A DNA stretch of 64,000 nt from Alitta virens (taxonomy: Eukaryota; Annelida; Polychaeta; Phyllodocida; Nereididae), in assembly GCA_932294295.1 (NCBI GenBank), contig OW028574.1, positions 10,364,215-10,428,214 on the forward strand, written 5' to 3'. Every line of letters begins with the position of its first letter. The first letter of the stretch is position 1. The position numbers and the translations under genes were made by a program. Shown piece by piece: positions 52,701-62,700 of this stretch. Under the pieces are notes generated by a model, which made no database searches, was not told the DNA's origin, and saw only the letters and a program-made list of their open reading frames with translations.

Positions 52701-53804
52701 TCTGGTCAACAACAAGAAAAGTAACTTAAGTACAGGCTTAATGTTAACACTCACGAATTTCACATTGGTCTCCACTGTAACCCTCACAACATTCACAGGC
52801 ACAACATCCATCTTTTACAACAGGAGTTCCCCCATTCATGCAGTTGTGGTTTGTGCAATCAACTTCCTCAAGTCCACTCCCTAGACATAACAGACAAATA
52901 AACTTGAGTCTTGAAAAAAATCCAGTAACAGAACGTGAAATGCTGTCAATGTATTTATGAATCACATCAACCTTCTCCGCAGCATTTCTTGAAAGTGCCA
53001 AATAAGTCATTGATGCCGAAGCAATTTTCTGCAGAACAGCCACATGAGAAGACAATGTCAATCTTGGTGATGCCAACGACTTTATAGAAGAACGTAAAGT
53101 TGCGATATGCATAACATCCCGTAAAATCAATGACCTACAAAAAAACAATTATTGCTTTACTGAAGAACTCTTATTACTGATGTATTATATCTTGACTAAT
53201 ATCGAAAATATTCATGGTTATCCATTTTATTACAAATCTAATCTACCTAATCATATGATTATAATGAACTACATACTGCTGATTGTAAAACTTTGTCTTC
53301 AGCGTAAGCTCTGATTTCCACACTCTGTTCTTCTATCTCACTCCAGAACTGCCCTTCAAGTGAGAGCAATTTGTATGTACAATCTTCGTCCTTGAAGTTT
53401 ATGGTGTATGTGGGTTGTCCATCTCCGCTGGCAAATCTGGCATAGTTATCAAATGAATCCCCATTGTTCAGCTTTCTTCTGAGACTCTTTCTTAATGGAT
53501 GGCCATCAGCAACAGATGACATTGATATACCCCAGTTTTTGTTGTTTCCATTATTGTATGTCCACTTGGCTATGGTACCAAGTTTACATTCTGCCAACAA
53601 TAAATAAAAAAATTAAATTGATTCCTTCCAAGTGCGTTATTCTCAAAGTCTGTGACAGATTATGTTTGAAGTATTATGCAAGACGATGTAAACACTCACC
53701 ACAATATTTTCCAGTGTAAGGCTTTGGACAGATGCAAACTCCTTTGACACAGCTGCCTCCATTCTGGCACTCAACATCATTGCATGGATCATAAGGTGGT
53801 TCCT
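42114..53804 (-). CDS. Gene C: modular secreted protein with seven EGF/A-B repeat units
   Basis: At least 27 coding exons. EGF-like exons are 105-126 nt and start and end in phase 1. A exons (about 317 nt) run phase 1 to 0 and B exons (about 157-172 nt) phase 0 to 1, so every whole unit can duplicate without breaking the frame. From the N-terminal side: 53700-53804 EGF, 53277-53590 A, 52972-53134 B, then six further units to 42665. The last exon, 42114-42160, adds a short Pro/Glu/Gln tail ending PENENY and a stop. The protein is Cys-rich and must be extracellular. The first exon found starts in phase 1, so a signal-peptide exon lies upstream, probably in 53.8-55.5 kb, but I could not identify it. 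No transmembrane segment is seen. A role in matrix, mucus or adhesive secretion is inference. Confidence 0.85.
43794..45078 (-). CDS. Gene C unit 6: EGF-a, EGF-b, A6-B6
   Basis: EGF-a 44962-45078 (CENGGTAVEENGCCICVC), EGF-b 44552-44665 (CLNGGTPVEKDGCCACECC), A6 44064-44380 (IAKWSYNKGNNPDW, HPIRKSLRRKLTNGD), B6 43794-43959 (FSCGCSSGHCFGINALYG). Confidence 0.85.
45274..49337 (-). CDS. Gene C unit 5: EGF-a, EGF-b, 3-kb intron, A5-B5
   Basis: EGF-a 49224-49337 (CQNGGTAAYCNGQCTCIC, a variant), EGF-b 48898-49011 (CLNGGTPVEKDGCCACECC), then an intron of about 3 kb holding a decayed mobile-type reading frame, A5 45531-45847 (IAKWTYYKGNNPDW, HPIRKTLKRRLRNGD) and B5 45274-45439 (FSCGCTSESCFGINALYG). 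The EGF-b donor is GTGCGA, weaker than its neighbours. Confidence 0.82.
46800..48200 (-). pseudogene. Decayed open reading frames inside a gene C intron
   Basis: Three minus-strand fragments (47943-48191, 47545-47760, 46809-47093), separated by stops, look like pieces of one ancient protein (LAKAFEDMGSPFM; ELWIGFGNREHQ; a helical C-terminal part). They resemble a multi-copy uncharacterised protein type I associate with invertebrate genomes, but I cannot name it. They have no consistent splice sites with gene C and are probably a transposed relic. Confidence 0.3.
49626..50674 (-). CDS. Gene C unit 4: EGF-a, EGF-b, A4-B4
   Basis: EGF-a 50558-50674 (CENGGTVVEENGCCRCCC), EGF-b 50298-50411 (CLNGGTPVERNGCCECIC), A4 49883-50199 (HPIRKSLRRKLTNGD), B4 49626-49791 (FSCGCSSGYCFGINDLYG). 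It is closest to unit 6, which points to recent internal duplication. Confidence 0.85.
50758..51931 (-). CDS. Gene C unit 3: EGF-a, EGF-b, A3-B3
   Basis: EGF-a 51815-51931 (CENGGTPVEVDGCCTCCC), EGF-b 51583-51696 (CLNGGTPVLDNGCCACVCC), A3 51134-51450 (HRLKRSLRNNRPSGN, the most diverged basic segment), B3 50758-50926 (FSCGCTENNCFALNAVYG). All exon junctions have GT/AG sites in the common phases. Confidence 0.85.
52070..52880 (-). CDS. Gene C unit 2: one EGF-b plus A2-B2
   Basis: EGF 52755-52880 (CMNGGTPVVKDGCCACECC), A2 52331-52647 (IAKWTYYRGNNPDW, HPIRKTLKRKLTNGD), B2 52070-52226 (FSCGCSSDSCFGINALYG). It lacks the EGF-a exon that precedes EGF-b in later units. Confidence 0.85.
52972..53804 (-). 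CDS. Gene C unit 1: classical EGF plus A1-B1
   Basis: The EGF exon 53700-53804 (DVECQNGGSC...CICPKPYTGKYC) has the ordinary six-Cys pattern, unlike all later EGFs in the gene. A1 (53277-53590) has IAKWTYNNGNNKNW and HPLRKSLRRKLNNGD. B1 (52972-53134) has FSCGCSAENCFGIND and ends KKCCGE. B1 lacks the usual proline/glycine-rich start. Confidence 0.85.
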
Positions 53805-54123
53805 CTGTAATATTTAACGCAAAAGTCACACATAAAATTTTACATGAAGAGATCTGTGACTGTTAGTGAGCTAGCACAACCAGGCCCATGACGTAATCTG
53901 CAATTTCCCAGAACCTAATCCATATATAGTCGTCCTACCCACAGCCTATCATGGAGTAACTGATGTTTAACCTTAAAATCATTTATTATCATTAAAAGTA
54001 CCTGTCAAAGAACATTAAAAATGTAAAATGAATTCCAATAATGCCCATAATAACATTGAATATATTTGTTTCTGTTTTGTTTTTCAAAATGCATTACTGA
54101 AAAAAAGCATCATTTCAAAGGCA

Positions 54124-55330
54124 ATAACCAACTGCTTCAATCTGGCATCATGAAAGTAGATGACTTTCAATACTGCTTTCTTTTGTCACAGTTACTGGAG
54201 GACATAAAGGATATCATAAGCTTGAAAGGTGTGTTTTGCCGAATCTGTATCAATGCACACCAATGACAAGATTATTCTCCCATGGAAAAGATAACATGTT
54301 GGCCTTAAGTAAATATAATGAATCTTTCATTCTAAGGTGTTTCACAGGCCATGCCTCAGAAGAGGTAAACCTGTTTAAACCTAACTAAGACTAAAGTTTT
54401 AGCACATTAAATATGTACTGGGACTCATTCCTGTGAAAACTGTCACTCTTTTTTTCAAGCAAGAGTTTGGAACACTATTACACAATGCAGATGCAGTCTG
54501 CTGAAGTTTTCTTTTCATTCACACTCAGATTCCTTTTATTTTCTCGGCTGATACAAGTTATTTTGTTGCCAGGCATACACAAATAATAAAAATATATAGG
54601 CTTGAAAAAGTAAAAGAGTTAAAGGAATGTCAGTCCCAGTACATGTTTAATGTGGTAAAAACTTTAATTTCAGTAAGTTAGGTTTAATGTTTGACAAGTT
54701 TCACAGGTTTATCACTTGTAAGGCATTGGTTGTGATATATGACCTAATTCAGAATATTATTGTAGCTACAGGCTTTTGAAATGCTGGATGAATACTTCTA
54801 AATAGAAAGTCATCTTTCTAAGTTGGTTGGTTGGTTGGTTGGTGGGTTGTTGGGTCAGTCGGTTGATTGGTTGGTCGGTTGGTGCTGATGCAGTCTTCTG
54901 GGCACCGATACTGGTCACTAAGTTGACTTGATTTTCTCTGTTGCATTGTCCTTATGTAAATAATATCACTGTGAATGAGTTTCTAACTTACTAGTCTAAG
55001 AGTTGTTCATTGAATCCACTAGGATTTGATATTGCTTTAGTTGGTACAGTGTTATGCCTCACTTTATTAAAATAAAAACCAGATGATCCAGTTATGCAAT
55101 GGGTGGTTTCAGTCTCAACAGTCTGATGTCCCTTCATAATATTTCCTTGAAGCAAACATTTTCTCTTTTTCAGAAGAGAATAATCTTGTCATTCATGCTC
55201 ATTGATTCAGATTCGGTAAAACACGCCTTTCAAACAAATGATATCCTTTATGTCCTCCAGTATCGGTGAAAAAGGAAGCAGTATTAAAAGTCATCTACTT
55301 TGATGATGCCAGATTGAAGCAGTTGGTTAT
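54124..55330. repeat. Large imperfect inverted repeat (fold-back/MITE-like)
   Basis: The outer arms match: ATAACCAACTGCTTCAATCT at 54124 faces its complement ending at 55330, and similarity extends about 190 bp inward. A second inverted segment follows, 54355-54462 against 54599-54729 (for example TGTACTGGGACT and its complement). Together they form a palindrome of about 340-bp arms with a central loop near 54470-54590; the right arm carries about 390 bp of extra DNA. Confidence 0.75.
54829..54885. repeat. (TTGG)n microsatellite
   Basis: Imperfect TTGG tetranucleotides within the extra DNA of the right arm of the inverted repeat. Confidence 0.9.
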
Positions 55331-55590
55331 AGGGAAAAGGTACCACAAGAGGTCACTGACACCGCATCAGATAAGTATTGTTTGATGACATCATCTATAT
55401 TTTGACATCATCCATGCAACAATGGGGTGGTGACGTAATCTTATTGTTTTTTTATGTACTATGGTCGTAGTGCCCACTGTAGGCTCTGTTACTTTTTCTC
55501 CCCATTGCCCATGAAATTATACGTTTTTATCTTTTTTTTCAGTGTATTTTGAAAAGAAAACAGAAACAATACATTCAATGCTGGTAGGGG

Positions 55591-55596
55591 TTTATT
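55591..55596 (-). promoter_or_regulatory. Probable polyadenylation signal of gene B (AATAAA)
   Basis: AATAAA on the minus strand about 240 bp after the gene B stop codon, preceded by sequence similar to that at the gene C signal. Confidence 0.55.
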
Positions 55597-55834
55597 GGGA
55601 TTCATTTTACATTTTTAATGAAGGGTTTTTTGACAGTTACTTCTTATGATATAAATAATATTAAAGTTATACATCAATTACTCCATGATAGGTTGGGGTC
55701 AGGCGAATATATATGGGGATGTTTTGGGAAATCGCATATTGTGTTATGGGCCAGGTCGTGCTAGCTTTTTCGCTAGCAGTCATAGATCCATTCCGTTGTC
55801 AGTTGGTGTGTCAAGTTTAATGTCCATCTCCATT

Positions 55835-56723
55835 CTACCAGTTACCTCCTCCGTAGTTTTGTGCCTCTGAAACATGAAGAGAACACCAGTCAGTGGGAAA
55901 TCGGGTTATTCATCAATGAGGTTTCAATATTCCTGGAGGTAGTGCAAAGAGTACAATAACTTTTCAGACAATTGCAGTGTACAGAGTGCACCATAGCAGG
56001 TTTTTTAATCAAACAAGTTGGTCAGCCTTGATGTCATAACGTATAATGACTAAATTACACATGGCGGAATTCATTAAATAGTTATATGATAATTAAGACT
56101 GACTAATGAAAATGACAGAGAGAGGGAGTTTACTTATATCAGACGTCAATGGCTAAGTTAAGATGATAGTTTGAAACTTTTTCAGAGTATTGCATAAATA
56201 TATAAAAAAATTTACATTGTAGCTCTATGTCGGAATGCTGGAAATTCTTAAACTAGACTAATCATCTAATACAAGAAATCAATGAGAATCATCTGCAAGT
56301 ACTTACCACACTCTGACTCTTGACATCCACAGTCAGTGTAGCTTATCACTTGAGCAGTCACAGATCTTTCAGCACACTTGAAGTTGACATCAATGAGTTG
56401 CTTTCCAGTGCCTCGGCAGCAAGAGCATGTAGCTCGTCCCGGATATACAACATCTCCAACACGAACAGCTCCATACTGAAATATCGAATCTTAGTTAGAC
56501 ATTCTATAAGACTTGTTAACAAAAACAAAATTGAGATCCTCCATTGTGTACAGATAAAAGAGAATATTTTGGCTAAATGTGAATTTCAATACCTCTGAAC
56601 CAGTGCATGTGCCATTGCAGATATTGTACTCTACAGGAGCAACACTTCGGCAATCGCAACCAGTATCGAGTGTGAAAGTGAGGTATTCTGTTACGGTGCG
56701 CGTTGAACAAGCCTCAACAAAGT
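55835..56723 (-). CDS. Gene B C-terminal cystine-knot (CTCK) domain and end
   Basis: Exon 56593-56723 (VEYNICNGTCTGSE), exon 56307-56475 (ATCSCCRGTGKQL, VNFKCAERS, DCGCQESEC) and last exon 55835-55866. The spacing C-x3-C, then C-x-CC, C and C-x-C fits the cystine knot at the end of mucins, VWF and SCO-spondin, which normally makes disulfide dimers. The protein ends NYGGGNW at TAG 55835-55837, a different tail from gene C. Confidence 0.85.
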
Positions 56724-59700
56724 CTGCAATATACACAATAAATATTTAACAAAGGTGAATGCACTTCCAAAGAACACTAATTACAGATTGTAAATAATTA
56801 TTACTGTATACAGCTTCACCTCATAGAAAATAATCTAATAATTACCTTCTTTACAATCACAGCAATTCTCACTACTCTCAACCTGATGGAATCCTTGTGG
56901 GCATTGACACTCAGCACGCAAGTTCTTGCTGACAATCTTTCCATGTACACATTCATTGTAGATGCAGCAGTCACTTTCATCATACCATGAGGATGGTGTG
57001 ATCTAGAAATATTACAAGATTTACGAGTTTATCATACATTGATGGCTTATAACAACTACAACAATCGCTAATTAGCAAGTACTACTTACAGATCCGTTAG
57101 GGAATCTGCACTTGAAGCACTCTTCGACCTGAACACATTCTCCATTCAACCTGTGGAAGCCAGGAGCACAGGCGCAACAATCTTTGACTATCCTTGTAGG
57201 ACAGTCATTTACATCAGTACTGAAGCACTCACAAGTGGGTTCACAGTATGGTTCAGTGTAATACTTCTCGTTTGGACCACACGCTGCATAAGGAGGAAAT
57301 AACAGATTAACATTGCAGAAAAATTGGGTATCACAATTACTGATATTACTTCACATGCTGCAGCGATATCATGAATAATAACAGCCTGATGATGGCTTGG
57401 CTATTTATGGTTATCAATGGAAGTTTTTAGAAGAGAATTTTCATATCACCAATAAAAAATGTCAACCCTAATCAAACAGCTCTTCAGTCCGACAAAGCTG
57501 TGAAAGTTCCATTATATTGTAACCACTTACCTTGTTCACATGGCTGTGCGTTGCAGCATTCGATCTCATAATCATCACCAGAACAAGCAGCTCCACCACA
57601 CTTGGGTTCAGGGTCACTACAACATCTTGTTCTGGATCTGTGACCTCCATCACAAGTCTGGTCACATTCACTCCATTCACCCCAGGCAGACCATCCACCA
57701 TCCACTGCATTAACAAAATACAATATTATAAATATATGCTGTATTTATGATGTTTGAGTGCTGAAAACAAACATGCTGTCCTTGCATTGCTCAGTGAACA
57801 TTTTCATTATGAGCTATTGAACTTAGAATTTACTACAAATTTAACTGATATTGTACTTTACCTGGATTCTTTGGAATACACTTGACACTACTGTGTGACC
57901 AACAAACACTGAAAGCAAATACAAACACTTGATAATTCATTAATCTAAATCCATTATGAGCAAGGTTGTTCTATTACAATCAATACATTTCCTATAATGC
58001 ATTGTATCATTTATTGAAGTAATATATTACAGCTTATGAAAAATAAAATACTACAGGTTCTTACCAAGTCTCACACTCTGTTTCATTGATAGTGGTATAC
58101 TGTGGATAAGACACACTTGCGCCATCTACAATAAGGGTGCATGTAACAGTTGGGCAGCAATCACTGTTGCAAGGTCTGGTCTCCACAAATGGTCCGACAC
58201 ATTCTCTGCCATTACCTGATCTTGGTGGACTATCACCGCTCCTGCAATAAATGAAACACTGTAAATGAAGTTAGGTTCTATAATATAAGCAATGCAAATT
58301 TGTCTAATGTTCAAACTTATTCCACCTGCTCCTTGTCTGGACACCACCTCCACAGGTCACAGTGCAATCACACCATTCAGTCCATTCGGTATAACCACAA
58401 TCACAATCGCAGTTTGGTCTTGTTCGGCAGACAATATCACCATTTTCACAGGTACTAAAAAGACATAAAAGAACTTCATAACATTTTTTTAAAGGATCAT
58501 GCATTGGCAAGACAAAATATCTAGGAAAACAAACTTTACCAATAATAGCATCCATCATCTTTAACTATGGCACCCTTTGGATATTCTTGTCCATGGTAAT
58601 AACAAGGACAGTTGCAAGGTTCCACACAGTTTCCACGGTCATCCATTACCGTTCCAACAGGGCACCTACAAGGCATAATGATGTTTTAAAAGATGCTCCA
58701 AATTTTGAGAAAATGATTTCAGGTAATGGCCAGGATGCAAACCAACCTGCAGATATGGTCACAGTCATCAACTTCAATGCACTCTGTTTGATGCCTGAGA
58801 TCTTTGCATGTCCTTGGACAAACAAGTGGACCAAGAACATAAGGATCTTGACATTCCATGCAATCCTCTGTGTTGCAGTTTTCAGATTCAACATCAGGTC
58901 CCACGCAGTCCGCTCCACCACATGATGGTGCTGGGTTTGTGCAAGTTCTGTATCTGTAAGTGGTACCACCTCCACATGACTGACTGCATGCTGACCAAGA
59001 TCCCCACTGTGTCCAGCCTCCATCAACTGAAATATTTGGACGAATGAATGCATATTTGATTTTAATATAGAGTAACTTCCGTAAACAGACATCAGTAAGT
59101 ACTCACCAGAGCATGCCTGAGTGTTGCAAGCTTCAACGTCATGAAGACATCCAGGGCAGTACACGCCAGGTGTGCCAGGAGTGAAATTATCTCTAGATCT
59201 CATTCTCAAACCTGAGCCACAACTCTTGGAGCAAATAGACCATGATCCCCATTCACCCCACACACAGACTGTAATTAAGAGTACTAAAAATTAAATATGA
59301 AACAATAAGAATGGGCTTTTAGAACTTTTAAATTTCTCAACATAATAGCTCACCTAAGCAAGGCTCAATGACTTCAATATCAAAGTTTCCATTTTCCTTG
59401 CAAGTCCTGCAAAAGATGGAATATTCATGCACTGTAATTCAAGAATTTCTGGAAGCTATTTCAGTAGGTCTCATTGGCAGCATGCTAATTTGGTATATCA
59501 AGGCTAGCAAGAAGAGGATTCGGAACAGATAGATACTAGAACAGAACATTTTGTCCACTGCAGCCTTATGGACTACTCACAACAGGACACATGGACTGTG
59601 GACAGTTTGACCATATGCAATCCTTTGACCGATTTCAACAGGCTCATCATTGCCAGTGAAGCCATTGATGCCATCTTTTTCAATCCAAGGACGAGGTGAA

Positions 59701-62700
59701 TCAGCTCCATAAGGAACATCAAACTGGTCTTCATATGAACCCATATTATAGAAGCAGCAAACTGTAGTGAAAAAATAATTGATGCTTTGCATATTTGATG
59801 ATATATCACCTTGATATTAAAAACAATTAAATTTGCTAGTTCACATGTTTGTAGACTGACTGTAGTTGTATTAAATGAGTAACTAGAAAATATGAATGGA
59901 AACAAACCTTGAGGAGCAGTTGTAGTTTCTCCTGAAGAAGTGGTACGAACAGTTCTGGTTGAAGTAATGGAGCGAGTGGTTGTTATTGTTGTAGTTGGTA
60001 CAGTGGTGGTTTCTGGTATTGTAGTGGGAGTAGTACTTGACTCCTCTGCAGTTCAAAATTACATTGTAAGGATGCCAGGTTTATAAACTGACAATTTACA
60101 AAAATTTAGATTAGTAGCAAATTTGCTAAATATTTTGCCAAATACAATGATGTTTTCTGTATTGATGATATGTGAGAAATTACAATAAGAATAATTGGTG
60201 ACATGAAAAATAAATCTTCTGTACAGATCCTTTACTTTTACAAATGATAATTTTATGATACAGGATCTCTCTACATTGTCTTCCCATGCTTTGATGACAT
60301 ACCTGGAACACACTCAATGATGTACAAGTCCTTTATCTTAATAGTCTGGCTGCTTGGGGCTTGAATGGAGATGAAAATATTCTGTACTTCAAAGTTATTA
60401 CTGTATCCAGGGATCACGAATGAAAATTCTTCATAGGATGTAAGGGTTGCCTGAATCTGTAAAGATATATTATTTTTAACTGAAATAATTACTACAACTG
60501 CCGTAATTGCATTCAACAAGTGCCACATTTACTAATAATGTATTTAAGTGCACGTTAACTGAGATATACCTTACGAGTCTACACCATATTGCAAACCCAT
60601 ATAACACATGTGGGAATACCAGAATTCATGCTATGCAAAGATGAGCCGGCTGGTGTGAATACAATAATTGCACAATACAAGCAGCCCAACATCAATGCTG
60701 AAATCATTAGGCTGAGAACCGTTGACATCCAGAGGAGTCAAACTCAAACTCTGAATGCTCTATAAATTTCATACTAACTTAATCAACATAAAATTTTGGC
60801 CATATGTTGAGTCTGGCAGGCCAATCCACATTTTATAAAAGCAAAATGAGTCTAGCTCCTCTCATTTTCTAATTTCTCAACTAATCTTATACAGCCCAAA
60901 TGAGCACAGAACTGTTAATGTTAAGTTGGCTGTAATTAAGTGCCTCACACAGGACAATCAAATGAGCTTAACAGCACATTGGACATAAAAGTGATCTCTG
61001 GAGCATCATCAAAAGATACTTTTTATACAATACCTGAGTTGGAGATGAAGGACTGTCATTGCAAACATACGAGAATACAACTGAAGTGGCTCCATAGATC
61101 TTTAGACAAACAAACATGTCTGCTGGTCGTGGTGTTGGTAACAATGTAACCACAACAGTTGAGGGTCCTTGAGCAATGACAGGCACTGGTGAAGGTCGGA
61201 GTATTCTGTTAGCTACATCCTGTGAGGATTGGCCTGGTCTAACCAATGTGATGGAGTAGTCAACATAAGGGTTGTTATTTCCACCATTATCAAATTCCAT
61301 AGGGAAACCTGCAGGGCACTCAAATCCACCAGGTCCACCAGGCGTAGTTCCAATTGTTGGCTGTGTTGCTTGAGTAGGCTGAGGTGGCTGTGGTGGTTGT
61401 GGTGGTTGTGGAGGTTGTGGAGGTTGTGGAGGTTGAGCTGGCTGTCCTGGTTGTGCAGGCTGAGCAGGCTGTGCTGGTTGAGCAGGCTGAGCTGGTTGTG
61501 CAGGTTGACCAGGTTGCGCTGGTTGGGCAGGTTGTGCAGGTTGAGCTGGCTGAGCTGGTTGTGCAGGCTGTGCAGGTTGAGCTGGTTGAGCTGGTTGTGC
61601 AGGCTGAGCTGGCTGTGCCGGTTGAGCAGGCTGAGCTGGTTGCGCAGGCTGCGCCGGCTGTGCAGGTTGAGCGGGCTGCGCTGGCTGTGCAGGTTGAGCT
61701 GGTTGAGCAGGCTGAGCAGGCTGAGCTGGTTGTGCAGGCTGTGGTGGTTGAGCTGGCTGAGCTGGTTGTGCAGGCTGTGCAGGTTGAGCTGGTTGAGCTG
61801 GTTGTGCAGACTGAGCAGGCTGTGAAGGCTGAGCAGGTTGTGCAGGCTGAGCTGGCTGTGCCGGTTGAGCAGGCTGACCTGGTTGCGCAGGCTGCGCCGG
61901 CTGTGCAGGTTGAGCGGGCTGCGCTGGCTGTGCAGGTTGAGCTGGTTGTGCAGGTTGTGGTGGCTGTGCTGGTTGTGCAGGCTGAGCTGGTTGAGCTGGC
62001 TGACCTGGCTGAACAGGCTGTGCTGGTTGAGCTGGTTGTCCAGGCTGAGCCGGTTGCGCAGGTTGAGCTGGTTGTGCAGGTTGTGGTGGCTGAGCTGGTT
62101 GTGCTGGCTGAGCTGGTTGTGCAGGCTGTGCTGGTTGTGCAGGCTGAGCCGGCTGAGCAGGCTGTGGCGGTTGAGCTGGCTGAGCTGGTTGTGCAGGCTG
62201 GGCAGGTTGAGCCGGCTGTGCTGGCTGTGCAGGTTGGGCAGGTTGTGCAGGCTGAGCAGGTTGTGGTGGCTGAGCTGGCTGAGCAGGTTGTGCTGGTTGA
62301 GCTGGTTGTGCAGGCTGAGCCGGCTGTGGGGGTTGTGCAGGTTGGGCAGGTTGTGCAGGTTGAGCAGGCTGGACAGGTTGTGCTGGTTGAGCTGGTTGAG
62401 CTGGCTGAGCTGGCTGAGCTGGCTGACCTGGCTGAGCAGGTTGTGCTGGTTGAGCTGGTTGTGCAGGCTGAGCCGGCTGTGCGGGTTGTGAAGGCTGTGC
62501 TGGTTGCGCAGGTTGAGCAGGCTGGGCAGGTTGTGCTGGTTGTGCTGGTTGAGCTGGTTGGGGAGGCTGAGCTGGTTGAGCTGGCTGTGCAGGCTGAGCA
62601 GGTTGTGCCGGCTGTGCAGGTTGAGCTGGCTGAGCAGGTTGTGGTGGCTGAGCTGGTTGAGCAGGTTGAGCAGGCTGTGCTGGTTGTGCTGGTTGTGGAG

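Larger units (their letters stand above)
53805..55590. other. Spacer between gene B and gene C
   Basis: It should contain the missing 5' exon and promoter of gene C. A TATATA on the minus strand near 53930 lies upstream of a TTACGTCA motif near 53905; both are weak hints. Most of the spacer is the large inverted repeat at 54124-55330. Confidence 0.45.
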
